Assembly (NCBI RefSeq): GCF_021117425.1
Contig: NZ_CP088298.1
Coordinates: forward strand, 3,286,001 to 3,350,000
Length of the DNA: 64,000 bases
Reading direction: 5' to 3'
From: Brevibacterium zhoupengii
Lineage (GTDB): Bacteria > Actinomycetota > Actinomycetes > Actinomycetales > Brevibacteriaceae
Below the pieces are notes generated by a model. That model was not told where the DNA came from. It did no database searches and saw nothing but the letters and a program-made list of their open reading frames with translations. Below, piece by piece: positions 43,868 through 52,346 of the stretch (its first letter is position 1; each line of letters starts with the position of its first letter). The position numbers and the translations under genes were made by a program.

Positions 43868-45285
43868 TGACCCAGATCATCCAGATCTCAACCCAGTACC
43901 AGCTCGCGAGCATTGTTGCCCTGATCCGGGCCGGACACCTCGGTGAGGCCGAGGTGCGCCGGATCCTCGTCATTGCCAACAACTCCTTCGCCCCCGAACT
44001 GACCCCGGCCGCCGATGCCATGCCCGGTTCGGCCAGCCTGCTGTCCTCCTTCGATCTCATCGTCGACTGGAACGCCACCATCTGGCCCAACCACCCGAAG
44101 GCCTTCGGCATCTCCGGCGAACGTGCCCCGCTCATGCAGCGGTCGCTGCGCTCCGAATGGGCGATCGCCGATGACGAGCCCATCGACCTCATCGTCGAAT
44201 CCCTGCCCGGACATCCGGCCGGCGTGCTCACTCAGATCTTCACCACGGCCACGATCTCGGTGCACTCCGATGGGCTGATGAGCTACGGCCCGATCCGCAA
44301 TCCGCTGTCCCTGCCGCAGTACCAGCGCCTGTCCACGATCTACTACACGGACCTCCTGCCGGGCATCACCCCACGTCAGCTCGCGGAGCACTCCCCCGAC
44401 CGGGTGGCTCTGCCGCCGGCTGACCTCAAGTCGGTCTTCGATGACATGGCCGCCGAGGTGGCTCCGGAGTTGGCGGCGGCGGATCTCGCCGATCCGATCC
44501 CCGACGCCGCCATGGTCCTCGGCCAGTACCTGGCCCAGATCGACCTCATCACCGCCGAGGAAGAGCTGGATCTGCACCTGCAGATGATCGATGAGGTCAA
44601 GGCGCGCGGACTCTCCACGGTCATCTTCAAACCTCACCCCACCTCGGCGAGGACGACGACCGAACCCCTACGCAGGCGCAGTCACGAACTGGGACTGACG
44701 TTCGTGCTCGCCGATGTGCCGCTGCTGGCCGAGCTCGTCATCTCCACCACCCGGCCGGAACTCGTCGTCTCCTGCTATTCGACCGGACTTGCGACCGCAC
44801 GCGCACTCTTCGGGACCGACACCGCCGCGATCGGCACCTCGATGATGCTCCAGGTCCTCGCCCCGTATCAGAACAGCAATCGGATCCCGCTGACCATCGT
44901 CGATGCTCTCCATTCGGGCGGATATGCTCTGAAGGATCTGGGCCCGCTCATCGACGCCGTCACCTACTGCATGCAGTCCGAGACAGCCTCCTACCTGCGC
45001 GGCAATGCGATCGAGTTCCTCGAATCGGCCGTCGGCGGGGATGACATGAAGTACTTCAAACGCAAGCGCCTGTCGAAGTTGGACCTGCCAGGGCAGTTGG
45101 AGATTCCACCGCATCGCAAGGGACTCAGCTCAGCCAAGCGTCGTCTGCGCACGCGGGCCAAGCGCGCTCAGCACACGCTGAAGAACTACGGGATCTCCAT
45201 CGACGGCCCGAAGCTCGTTCCGAAGGTGAAGTCGACACTGAACTCGAGGCTCGGTGTGAAGCTCAGATCGGAGCCGGACGGATGA
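43867..45285 (+). CDS. Polysialyltransferase-like (POLYST family) glycosyltransferase
   Basis: The 472-residue protein resembles alpha-2,8-polysialyltransferase-type enzymes. It starts with MTQIIQISTQYQLASIVALI (20), has the sialyltransferase HP motif (FKPHPTSARTTT) and the late Ser-rich motif VVSCYSTGLATARALFG. The C-terminus is very basic (RRLRTRAKRAQHTLKNYG), suggesting membrane or polymer contact. The start overlaps the preceding stop codon (TGATG). It would use a CMP-nonulosonic acid, fitting the CMP-sugar genes at 36078-38365. The assignment rests on motif recognition, not on alignment. Confidence 0.72.
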   Translation: MTQIIQISTQYQLASIVALIRAGHLGEAEVRRILVIANNSFAPELTPAADAMPGSASLLSSFDLIVDWNATIWPNHPKAFGISGERAPLMQRSLRSEWAIADDEPIDLIVESLPGHPAGVLTQIFTTATISVHSDGLMSYGPIRNPLSLPQYQRLSTIYYTDLLPGITPRQLAEHSPDRVALPPADLKSVFDDMAAEVAPELAAADLADPIPDAAMVLGQYLAQIDLITAEEELDLHLQMIDEVKARGLSTVIFKPHPTSARTTTEPLRRRSHELGLTFVLADVPLLAELVISTTRPELVVSCYSTGLATARALFGTDTAAIGTSMMLQVLAPYQNSNRIPLTIVDALHSGGYALKDLGPLIDAVTYCMQSETASYLRGNAIEFLESAVGGDDMKYFKRKRLSKLDLPGQLEIPPHRKGLSSAKRRLRTRAKRAQHTLKNYGISIDGPKLVPKVKSTLNSRLGVKLRSEPDG

Positions 45286-46451
45286 TGGCCAAGAAGGGCT
45301 CCGCGAAGAAGGATCCCAAGAAGAAGTCGAACAAGAAGCAGACGGACAAGAAGAAGTCAGGCCCGAAGAAAGACGAGGTCACAATGACTATCACGAAGGA
45401 CTCAGAAGCCCCCACACAGAAGGCGTCCGCCCCACCTGCTGAAAAGTCAGCAGCGAAGTCCAAGAAGATTCGGCTGACCTCGATCGCCTTCGTCGAGTCT
45501 CCCCTGCAGTTCCTCTCCGCTCTCGAAGCTCACGAACCGGCAGAGGACCTGCTCATTCGTGCCAGAGCCAACGCGAAGGGAATGACCTCATTCCTCGATG
45601 CCTTCGACTCCGCCTGGCTGCCGAAGAACATCACCCTCGAACGCGTCGGTGCCAAGCCCGGAATCCTGCGCCAACAGAGCTTCGACCGCATCTACATCGG
45701 CGATGCCTGCTCCGGACAGGTCCACAAGGCACTCGCGCTGGCCTACCTGGAGCGTCGCATGCCCGAAGTCGTCATCCTCGATGACGGTCTGGCCACCTAT
45801 TCGACGATCGAAATCCTCACCGCCAAACGCGGACCGTTGGTGCGGCCACGGCAGAAGCTCAAGGCCTCACGTGCGATTATGGCGGCACACGTCGCGGATC
45901 GTCTGCGGGGCCTGGCCCCGGTGGGCAAGCTGCGCTGGCACACCGCCTTGCCCGTATCGAAGGCCATGCGCAAGGCCTTCCTCAAAACGGGCGCCGAGAT
46001 CACCCGCCATAAGTTCGAGCACCTGCAGACCCTGCCTACCGGCGGCAGCCACCCCCGAGACAACCCGGTCATCGGCTCGGCGCTGGTCGCCGATGGGCTC
46101 ATCCACGCAGATTCCTACCGGGCCTGGCTCGAGGAGCTCATGGCCAACGGTCCGATCACCTACTACCCGCACCGCCGCGAAACCGACGAGTTCCTTGCCG
46201 AGCTCGGCCGCGACGAGCGTGTGCGCATCAAACACGTCGGCCTGCCCATCGAGCTGCGTCTGGTGAACCTGCCGCCGGACTCCACCATCCGCAGCCTGCC
46301 CAGCACCGCGGCGATTTCGCTGGCGACGCTCAACCCGGACGTGACCATCGCCGTCACCGAGATTCCGGCGGAATGGTGGACCGGTGCCTCCGCCGATAGT
46401 CTGCGTAAGTCCCTCAATGCCCAATCGGTCAAGGCAGATGTCGACTCCTGA
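45282..46451 (+). CDS. Sialyltransferase-like (GT52-type) protein with Lys-rich N-terminus
   Basis: The 389-residue protein begins with about 60 disordered residues, the first 34 mostly Lys (KKDPKKKSNKKQTDKKKSG). The enzyme part starts at IAFVESPLQFLSALEA and includes FDRIYIGDACSG, VVILDDGLATYSTIE and ITYYPHRRETDE, like GT52 lipooligosaccharide sialyltransferases. Two starts are supported: the ATG at 45282 overlapping the previous stop (ATGA) with GGAG upstream, and MTITKD at 45384 with GAGG 6 nt upstream. Both may be used. Donor CMP-nonulosonate is inference. Confidence 0.7.
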   Translation: MMAKKGSAKKDPKKKSNKKQTDKKKSGPKKDEVTMTITKDSEAPTQKASAPPAEKSAAKSKKIRLTSIAFVESPLQFLSALEAHEPAEDLLIRARANAKGMTSFLDAFDSAWLPKNITLERVGAKPGILRQQSFDRIYIGDACSGQVHKALALAYLERRMPEVVILDDGLATYSTIEILTAKRGPLVRPRQKLKASRAIMAAHVADRLRGLAPVGKLRWHTALPVSKAMRKAFLKTGAEITRHKFEHLQTLPTGGSHPRDNPVIGSALVADGLIHADSYRAWLEELMANGPITYYPHRRETDEFLAELGRDERVRIKHVGLPIELRLVNLPPDSTIRSLPSTAAISLATLNPDVTIAVTEIPAEWWTGASADSLRKSLNAQSVKADVDS

Positions 46452-47661
46452 ACCACCACCACACGCAGACGCACCTCTCCGGATCGTCTCCATCTCGGAT
46501 TCCGAGTCCTACCTCAAATGGGCGACCCAGCTGCTGAGTTCCCTCCCCGGCATCGAGGCTCACGTCTACCTCATCGACAATCCGATTCTGCCCACCGATG
46601 AGCAGATCACCCACGCCATCGCCGGCACCGCCTGGGCTGGGCGCAGCATCCCGGTCGTGACCCGCGCCGACCTGGCCCACATCATCGCCGACCATCACGC
46701 CGACATCGTGCTCGGCGCCGCCACCGGTCCGATCGTCGCCCAGCTCTTCCTCACCGCGAACCTGCTCGAGCAGCGCCCGGCTCTGGTCTCGGGGCTGCCC
46801 GGCATGGGGCTGCCTGCCAGCACCAAGGGCATGAATTATCGGCGGCTGATGGACGCCTTCATCACCCATTCCTTCGCCGAGGTGGCCCAGTACACCGAGG
46901 TCAGTGCACTTACGCAGGTGCCCTGTGAGATCTACCTGTCCCGCCTGCCGATGCTGCGCTCGGCCGGTGTCCCGGAGTCGAAGGCCGAGACCGCCGAAAC
47001 CCCGCAGACACTCGTATTCGCTCCACAGGCCAAGGTTCCCGAATCGCTGGCCGATCGTGAGGCAATCGTGCGCGCCCTCGCGAATTTCGCCTCTTGCCAC
47101 GGAGAATCGAGCGTGATCATCAAGATGCGCTCACGCCCCGGCGAGCATGAGACGCATCACGAGCTCCACTCGTACTACGACATTCTCGAGTCGCTGCGCG
47201 GCGAAGAGGTCCCTGGCGCCGACCTCATCGGCCTCGGCTACGGCCCCCTCGACGAGTTCCTCGTGCCCGGGGCTGCCCTGGTGACGGTATCGTCGACGGC
47301 GGCCTTGGAGGCCTTCGACCGTGGCATTCCGACCCTGCTGATCTCGGACTTCGGCTTCGATCGGGACCTTCTCAACGAGCCCTTCGCCGATTCCGGTGCC
47401 ACCGGGACCCTCGCCGAGGTGGCCGCCGGGGACATCGGATTCCCCACCTCGGCATGGTTGGCTGAGAACTACTTCCATTCCGACGACGGCAGGCTGCGTC
47501 ACCATCTGAAGCTGCTCGCTGTACGTGCCCGAGCAGGTCAGCTGCCGAACCGGCGAAGTGCCGTGTGGAAGCAGAAGCGTCTGCTGATCCGCGCCGAGCT
47601 GCGCACTATGGCGCCGACTCCAGTCATCCGCGCCTACCGAAAGCTGCGGTACGCGCGGTAG
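46438..47661 (+). CDS. Putative glycosyltransferase (DUF6716-like)
   Basis: The 407-residue protein looks like a GT-B glycosyltransferase with no hydrophobic segment: N-terminal RIVSISDSESYLKWATQLL (19), middle VSGLPGMGLPASTKGMNYRR (20), C-terminal VVIKMRSRPGEH-like IIKMRSRPGEHETH and VSSTAALEAFDRGIPTLLIS (20), which resembles the late nucleotide-binding region of polysialyltransferase-type enzymes. I recall DUF6716 proteins beside actinobacterial nonulosonate genes. The start at 46438 has AAGG upstream and overlaps the previous gene by 14 bp. It is the last gene of the run. Confidence 0.62.
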   Translation: MSTPEPPPHADAPLRIVSISDSESYLKWATQLLSSLPGIEAHVYLIDNPILPTDEQITHAIAGTAWAGRSIPVVTRADLAHIIADHHADIVLGAATGPIVAQLFLTANLLEQRPALVSGLPGMGLPASTKGMNYRRLMDAFITHSFAEVAQYTEVSALTQVPCEIYLSRLPMLRSAGVPESKAETAETPQTLVFAPQAKVPESLADREAIVRALANFASCHGESSVIIKMRSRPGEHETHHELHSYYDILESLRGEEVPGADLIGLGYGPLDEFLVPGAALVTVSSTAALEAFDRGIPTLLISDFGFDRDLLNEPFADSGATGTLAEVAAGDIGFPTSAWLAENYFHSDDGRLRHHLKLLAVRARAGQLPNRRSAVWKQKRLLIRAELRTMAPTPVIRAYRKLRYAR

Positions 47662-47664
47662 GTC

Positions 47665-48444
47665 TCAGGCACGACTCTGCAGCTGAGCCTCCACACCGAG
47701 GATGATGGTCTCCAACCCGTATTCGTAGATCGCCCTATGGCTGGTCACCGCTTGGTACTTCTCCCCCACAGCTGACCCCACCCTGCTCGAGATGGGGAAT
47801 GAGCCTGCGGGCATCACCTGTTCGAGCAGTGGAGCATTGGCATTCCACCAATCGAGGTCGCTCACACCCGAACCGGCCATGAGTCTCTGCGCATTGATGC
47901 TGCCAGCCGCGCTGGCCGAGGCATGCGATTCGATGAGTGAGACCGTGTGGTCCATGGCGATGTCGTCGAGTCCGGTGCCTTCGAAGGCCTCGAGCGCCCA
48001 TTCGTAGCGGGCCGAAATCTCGGGGCCGATCCACGGCCGATGTGACTGTGCATCGACCAGCCACGGATGCCGGTGATACTCGTCCCAGAGGATCTCCGAA
48101 AAGGTGCGCACCCGGTCCGCCAACGACCCCGAATGCTCAGGCTGCGGACTGAGCCCGATGACCTTGTCGACCATGAGTCCGATCAGGCCGGATCTGTGCG
48201 GCACGTAGCTGTACAGGGTCATGACCGAGACTCCGACCGCCTCGGCGACCTTGCGCATCGAGAGCGCCTCAAGTCCTTCCGCGTCGGAGAGGACGATCGC
48301 GGCATCGATGACCTGATCGACGCTGAGCTTCCGACGCGGACCGCGCCGGCCTTGCTCCACGTCGAGATGATCGCGCCAGAGCAAGCGCAGGACCACGTCG
48401 GCACTCTCCGGATCGAACCGTTGCGAGTCGGCTTCGGAATTCAT
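47665..48444 (-). CDS. TetR-family regulator
   Basis: The 259-residue protein has an N-terminal TetR helix-turn-helix after a 40-residue lead (LSVDQVIDAAIVLSDAEGLE, 20; VGVSVMTLYSYVPHRSGLIG, 20) and a TetR_C_1-like ligand domain. It is divergent from a DrrAB-type exporter operon, 77 bp away, and is its likely repressor. It converges on the glycosyltransferase run, the stops being 4 bp apart. Confidence 0.88.
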   Translation of the reverse strand: MNSEADSQRFDPESADVVLRLLWRDHLDVEQGRRGPRRKLSVDQVIDAAIVLSDAEGLEALSMRKVAEAVGVSVMTLYSYVPHRSGLIGLMVDKVIGLSPQPEHSGSLADRVRTFSEILWDEYHRHPWLVDAQSHRPWIGPEISARYEWALEAFEGTGLDDIAMDHTVSLIESHASASAAGSINAQRLMAGSGVSDLDWWNANAPLLEQVMPAGSFPISSRVGSAVGEKYQAVTSHRAIYEYGLETIILGVEAQLQSRA

Positions 48445-48457
48445 TCTTGCAGTCTAC

Positions 48458-48503
48458 TCCGTGCGGTGTACAATGTTTCAATCAAAATAATTCCGTACAG
48501 TGT
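48458..48503. promoter_or_regulatory. Direct repeats TCCGTRCRGTGT between tetR-like and drrA-like genes
   Basis: TCCGTGCGGTGT (48458-48469) and TCCGTACAGTGT (48492-48503) are two imperfect copies 34 bp apart in the shared promoter region, candidate operators of the TetR-family protein. Confidence 0.45.
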
Positions 48504-48521
48504 TAATAGTTAGGAATCGGT

Positions 48522-49514
48522 ATGCGCGAAACAGGCGAACGACCCCGGGGAGGTCCGGCGGTGCGAGCCGCAGGACTGGTCAAGACCTACGGCAAGGTGC
48601 GTGCCCTCGACGAGCTCTCGATCGAGATCCCAGCAGGACGGATCCATGGCCTGCTCGGACCGAATGGTGCAGGAAAGTCGACGCTGATCAACATCCTGAG
48701 CACGCTCGTCGACGTCTCCGAAGGCAGCGCAGAGGTCGTCGGCTTCGACGTCAGCGCCCAGGCGACCGAGGTGCGCCGCCGCATCGGACTGATCGGCCAG
48801 AGCGCGGCTCTCGACGAAATCCTCGGCGGCCGCCAGAATCTTGTGATGTTCGGTCAGCTGTTCGGACTCTCTCGTCGTGAGGCCGGGTCGAGGGCCGATG
48901 AGCTGCTCGAGAAGTTCTCCCTCGCCGAGGCGGCAGACCGCGCCGTGAGCACCTATTCGGGAGGAATGCGCCGACGTCTCGACATCGCCGTGGGAATGAT
49001 CCTCGACCCCGAGGTCCTTTTCCTCGACGAACCGACCACCGGCCTCGACCCGCGCGGACGCACAGATGTGTGGAACTCGGTGCGCGAGATCGCCGGACGG
49101 GGCACCACCGTGTTGCTGACCACCCAGTATCTGGAAGAGGCAGATGTTCTGGCAGATCGGATCTCGATCATGAAGTCGGGCAGGATCATCGCCGAGGGCA
49201 CCCCGAGCGAACTCAAACAGCAGCGCGGCGGTGACCGGATCGAGATCACCGGAGGCGACGCGGCCAAGGCACGGGCCATCCACCAGGCGCTGCGCATCGG
49301 GGCAGAGACCCTAGAGACTAACGGAGCGACAAGCGAGGTGGAACTGGACGAGGACACCGGCGTCGTCACCTACCCGGCGACACGAGGCTCTCGCGATCTC
49401 AGCACGGTCATCCTCCGCCTCGACAACGCAGGAATCATCGCAGACGACATCGTTCTGCGCCGACCGACTTTGGACGAGGTCTTCCTCGCCCTGACGGAGA
49501 AGGAGCACGCATGA
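48522..49514 (+). CDS. DrrA-type ABC exporter ATP-binding protein
   Basis: The 330-residue ATPase has Walker [12 protein letters not shown], signature YSGGMRRRLDIA and Walker B VLFLDEPTTGLDPRGR. The C-terminal third (about 225-330) matches the regulatory domain of daunorubicin-resistance ATPases (DTGVVTYPATRG, LRRPTLDEVFLALTE). It should power export of a drug or lipid with the next gene. AGGAA precedes the ATG. Control by the divergent TetR protein is expected. Confidence 0.9.
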   Translation: MRETGERPRGGPAVRAAGLVKTYGKVRALDELSIEIPAGRIHGLLGPNGAGKSTLINILSTLVDVSEGSAEVVGFDVSAQATEVRRRIGLIGQSAALDEILGGRQNLVMFGQLFGLSRREAGSRADELLEKFSLAEAADRAVSTYSGGMRRRLDIAVGMILDPEVLFLDEPTTGLDPRGRTDVWNSVREIAGRGTTVLLTTQYLEEADVLADRISIMKSGRIIAEGTPSELKQQRGGDRIEITGGDAAKARAIHQALRIGAETLETNGATSEVELDEDTGVVTYPATRGSRDLSTVILRLDNAGIIADDIVLRRPTLDEVFLALTEKEHA

Positions 49515-50293
49515 GCATTGTCAGAGAGGGCCTCATCCTCACCCGCAGAGATCTCGCCCATTGGGTGCGCCAGCCATGGACCCCGATCTTCAACCTGCTG
49601 TTCACCATCATGCTGCTGCTGATGTTCGCCTTCATCTTCGGCGGATCCATCCAGCTGCCCGGCGGCGGTGACTACATCCAGTTCCTATTGCCGGGCATGA
49701 TGACGCTGGCGATGATGTTCGGGCTCGAGTCCACCATGACGACGATGGCCGCCGACGCCAAAAAGGGCATCACCAACCGGTTCAGATCAATGCCGATCAG
49801 CGATTCCTCTGTCTCACTCGGCAGGGTCGGGGCCGACATGGTCACCTCCATCGTCGAGATCGCCATTCTCCTCGTCGGCGGACTGCTGCTCGGGTGGCGG
49901 GCGACGAACTCGCCGCTCGCGGGACTTGCCGCCGTGGCACTGCTTCTATGGCTGCGCTTCGCTGTTCTGTGGGTAGGGATCTTCCTCGCATTGACCGCGG
50001 GCAGGCACGATGGGGCGACCGTCCTCGTGCAGGTGCTCGTCTGGCCTGCGGGCTTCCTGTCCAACGTCTTCGTCGCGCCGGAGTTCATGCCCTCCTGGCT
50101 GGGAGCGGTGGCGGCGTGGAATCCCATTTCGGCGACCTCAACGGCAGTGCGCGAACTGTTCGGGAACCCACTTGGCATCAGCGGCGGATGGTTGACCGAT
50201 TATGGGGTCCTTGCCGCAATAGCCTGGCCGCTGGTGATCACAGCAGTCTTCCTGCCGCTGTCGGCTCGGGCATACCGTCGGTTGCGGAAATAG
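49511..50293 (+). CDS. ABC-2 type exporter permease (DrrB type)
   Basis: The 260-residue membrane protein has six transmembrane helices and the ABC-2 signature region (GMMTLAMMFGLESTMTTMAA, 20; SDSSVSLGRVGADMV). The late motif PAGFLSNVFVAPEFMPSWLG (20) is typical of DrrB-type permeases. It overlaps the ATPase gene by 4 bp. The substrate is unknown. Confidence 0.9.
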   Translation: MSIVREGLILTRRDLAHWVRQPWTPIFNLLFTIMLLLMFAFIFGGSIQLPGGGDYIQFLLPGMMTLAMMFGLESTMTTMAADAKKGITNRFRSMPISDSSVSLGRVGADMVTSIVEIAILLVGGLLLGWRATNSPLAGLAAVALLLWLRFAVLWVGIFLALTAGRHDGATVLVQVLVWPAGFLSNVFVAPEFMPSWLGAVAAWNPISATSTAVRELFGNPLGISGGWLTDYGVLAAIAWPLVITAVFLPLSARAYRRLRK

Positions 50294-50314
50294 GAGTCAC
50301 CGAACAGCAAGCAG

Positions 50315-50803
50315 TCACTCTGCCGCGTCGCGGACGTCCTGTCCGTCCTCGGCGTAGGCCTTGAAGTCCTGCATGTGCTGGCGCGTCTGTTTGATGAAGG
50401 CACCGCGCATAAAGGGTGCCACCACTCGCAGCAGGCCGGTGAACCGGTATTCGTTTTCACTCACCCAGTGGGTGGTCTCCGGGCCGCTTTCAGTCAGGTG
50501 CTCATGCGCGGCGCTCCACATGCCGGTCGCGACGATCTCGCGCCCGAAATGGATGACCTGATCCGAGGTGATGTCATGCAGATTCGTCGGTTCCCGACGC
50601 GTGATGGTCTCGGTGCATTCCATCGATTGGCGTCCTGACTGAAATACAACCCTCGATTCGGTTCCGACTTGTCCGTCCTCACCGTGAACAGTCTCGTGCA
50701 GCACTAGGCCTCGTAACCACTTAGGCCGGTGCTCGGGGTCGCTGAGGAGCTGGATGACCCTCTCCCGTGGGCGCGCGATCTCAATCGAGATGGTGAATTT
50801 CAT
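50315..50803 (-). CDS. SRPBCC family protein
   Basis: The 162-residue protein starts with the SRPBCC strand-helix pattern (KFTISIEIARPRERVIQLLS, 20; PEHRPKWLRGL) and ends with a long helix (AFIKQTRQHMQDFKAYAED, 19). It is probably a small ligand-binding or cyclase-like protein of unknown role. It converges on the DrrB-type gene 22 bp away. No operon partner is certain; the next upstream gene (DUF1801) is 77 bp away on the same strand. Confidence 0.75.
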   Translation of the reverse strand: MKFTISIEIARPRERVIQLLSDPEHRPKWLRGLVLHETVHGEDGQVGTESRVVFQSGRQSMECTETITRREPTNLHDITSDQVIHFGREIVATGMWSAAHEHLTESGPETTHWVSENEYRFTGLLRVVAPFMRGAFIKQTRQHMQDFKAYAEDGQDVRDAAE

Positions 50804-50834
50804 GGTGAAGGTCTCCGGACTCCGCGGGGGTCGG

Positions 50835-50879
50835 CCCTGCAGTGGTCGGCTCTACAGTGGTCTGCCCTGCAGCGTGTGG
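50835..50879. repeat. Three-copy 15-bp tandem repeat
   Basis: Units 50835-50849, 50850-50864 and 50865-50879 follow CCCTGCAGTGGTCGG with changes. They fill most of the gap between two minus-strand genes and end directly at the stop of the DUF1801 gene. Confidence 0.65.
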
Positions 50880-51242
50880 TCATTGCCGGTTCTCGTCGAT
50901 CTGACGCTTGTGGAAGAGAACGAGATCCTCAATCAGTTCAGCGGGCAGGGGCTTGTCCAGGGTGAACTGAATCGCGTGGGCGGTTGTCCTGTAGCCCTCC
51001 AGTCGGTCCTTGAACTCGTCGATCGCCCACGACGAGGGGTAGAAGCTCATGTGCTTCTTCGAGGCAGTGAAGTACACCAGCGCGCGGTCCTTGTACTTCA
51101 GCGTCGGCATGCGGTAGCTCACCGACTCTTGAACGCTCGGGACGAGCCTTGTCACTAATGCACGAATTCGCTCGAGTTCCGTTCGGAAGACCGGATCTAT
51201 CCCGTCGAGGTACTCGTCAATGCTCGTCACCTTTTCACTCAT
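50880..51242 (-). CDS. DUF1801 (YdhG/Fra-like) protein
   Basis: The 120-residue cytoplasmic protein has the DUF1801 pattern: SIDEYLDGIDPVFRTELERI (20), ESVSYRMPTLKYKDRALVYF (20) and MSFYPSSWAIDEFKD. Bacillus relatives (Fra/YdhG) have been linked to iron delivery, but many members have no known role. Neighbours are small SRPBCC genes, a common setting for this family in actinobacteria. Confidence 0.85.
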   Translation of the reverse strand: MSEKVTSIDEYLDGIDPVFRTELERIRALVTRLVPSVQESVSYRMPTLKYKDRALVYFTASKKHMSFYPSSWAIDEFKDRLEGYRTTAHAIQFTLDKPLPAELIEDLVLFHKRQIDENRQ

Positions 51243-51296
51243 CGTCTTGTTCCTCTCTGGTCAGTGAACGCCTCAGCCTTTGGGTGGCGGCACATC

Positions 51297-51914
51297 TCAT
51301 GTCATGGCCACGTAGAACTCGGCCGTTTTCAGTGCACGCGCCTCCGCATCTCCGGCGGGTGTTCCAGCTTCTCCATCCACCTGGCCCCACGCATGGGCAA
51401 CCAGCCGGATCAGTTTCTGGCTCTCGGAGGAACTCATGTCCTCCTCCACCGCATCAGGAACCGCTCGAGCACCGCCGGAAAGATAGAGTGACAGGGCTCG
51501 CAGGCCCTCTTCCCACCCCACACCCGTGGCTCCGGGACCGTAGGTCTCCCAGTGTTCCCCGAGTGGAACGTGATGAGTCAATCGGAGCACGGTGCGCTCC
51601 CCAGCAGCCTCGATGAGGTCGACATCGACGTAGCTGACATCCCCTTCGTACTCCCACGTAAGCGCCAGCTGGTGGGGTGCCTCGCATCGCAGGATGTCTC
51701 CCTCCGTGCCGCTGCCCATGAGCGCATACCGGCCACCCAGCGCAAGGTCGCCGCTGATCGGCTCGAACCATCGCGAGAGCCGTTGAGGGTTTGTGCACGC
51801 GTTCCACAAGTCGGTGACATCGGTGTCGAATGTGCGCTCCAGAACAACCTGGTGCACGCCGCCACTGGTCACAAGCTGACGAATCACCGAATTGATCTCG
51901 CTGGCAATGTTCAT
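51297..51914 (-). CDS. AHSA1/SRPBCC domain protein
   Basis: The 205-residue protein has the AHSA1-type helix-grip fold: VVLERTFDTDVTDLWNACTN (20), RLSRWFEPISGDLALGGRYA (20), HQLALTWEYEG and a C-terminal helix GVGWEEGLRALSLYLSGG. An additional C-terminal region of about 50 residues follows. It overlaps the ArsR-type gene by 4 bp. ArsR-AHSA1 pairs are common, and the regulator usually controls its SRPBCC partner. The ligand is unknown. Confidence 0.85.
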   Translation of the reverse strand: MNIASEINSVIRQLVTSGGVHQVVLERTFDTDVTDLWNACTNPQRLSRWFEPISGDLALGGRYALMGSGTEGDILRCEAPHQLALTWEYEGDVSYVDVDLIEAAGERTVLRLTHHVPLGEHWETYGPGATGVGWEEGLRALSLYLSGGARAVPDAVEEDMSSSESQKLIRLVAHAWGQVDGEAGTPAGDAEARALKTAEFYVAMT

Positions 51915-52249
51915 TGGGCATCGCTCTTCGTCGACGATTTCCCTCGGCGCACCTCAGCGTCAAGGGCAGACAGCGCATCGCCCCACAAGCCCCGGAACTG
52001 CTCCAGCCACGTGTCGATATCACGCAGCGCGGCCGGGTCGAGCGAGTAGAGGCGTCTCGTGCCCTCTGCGCGCGAGTGCACAAGGCCCGATTCACGAAGT
52101 CTTCGCAGATGACGAGAGGTGGCAGGTTGCACAAGCCCGAATTCCGTCTTCATCACGTCAGTCAGCTCGCCCGCGGACACCTCGTTGTCGGCGAGGCACT
52201 CAACGATGCGGCGTCGAGCCGGATCAGCAAGGACTGCGAGAGCTTCCAT
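51911..52249 (-). CDS. ArsR-family winged-helix regulator
   Basis: The 112-residue regulator has MEALAVLADPARRRIVECLA (20), the recognition segment VQPATSRHLRRLRESGLV and the wing SRAEGTRRLYSLD. No Cys-based metal site is visible, so it is not an obvious metal sensor. A longer frame starts at 52339 but runs across the operator; the ATG at 52249 begins the conserved domain. TATATT lies 6 nt before it, suggesting a leaderless transcript. Autoregulation through the palindrome at 52257-52277 is likely. Confidence 0.88.
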   Translation of the reverse strand: MEALAVLADPARRRIVECLADNEVSAGELTDVMKTEFGLVQPATSRHLRRLRESGLVHSRAEGTRRLYSLDPAALRDIDTWLEQFRGLWGDALSALDAEVRRGKSSTKSDAQ

Positions 52250-52256
52250 GCAGTGA

Positions 52257-52277
52257 ATATAACAGATTGTGTTATAT
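52257..52277. promoter_or_regulatory. ArsR-type operator palindrome
   Basis: ATATAACA (52257-52264) and TGTTATAT (52270-52277) form a perfect inverted repeat with a 5-nt spacer, overlapping the presumed -10 region of the ArsR-type gene. Confidence 0.7.
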
Positions 52278-52346
52278 ACATCTAGGAAAACTTTCCGACG
52301 CGACAACGGTGGAGTCAGCGCGGGAGCCGAGGCCAGCACCGGAGCT

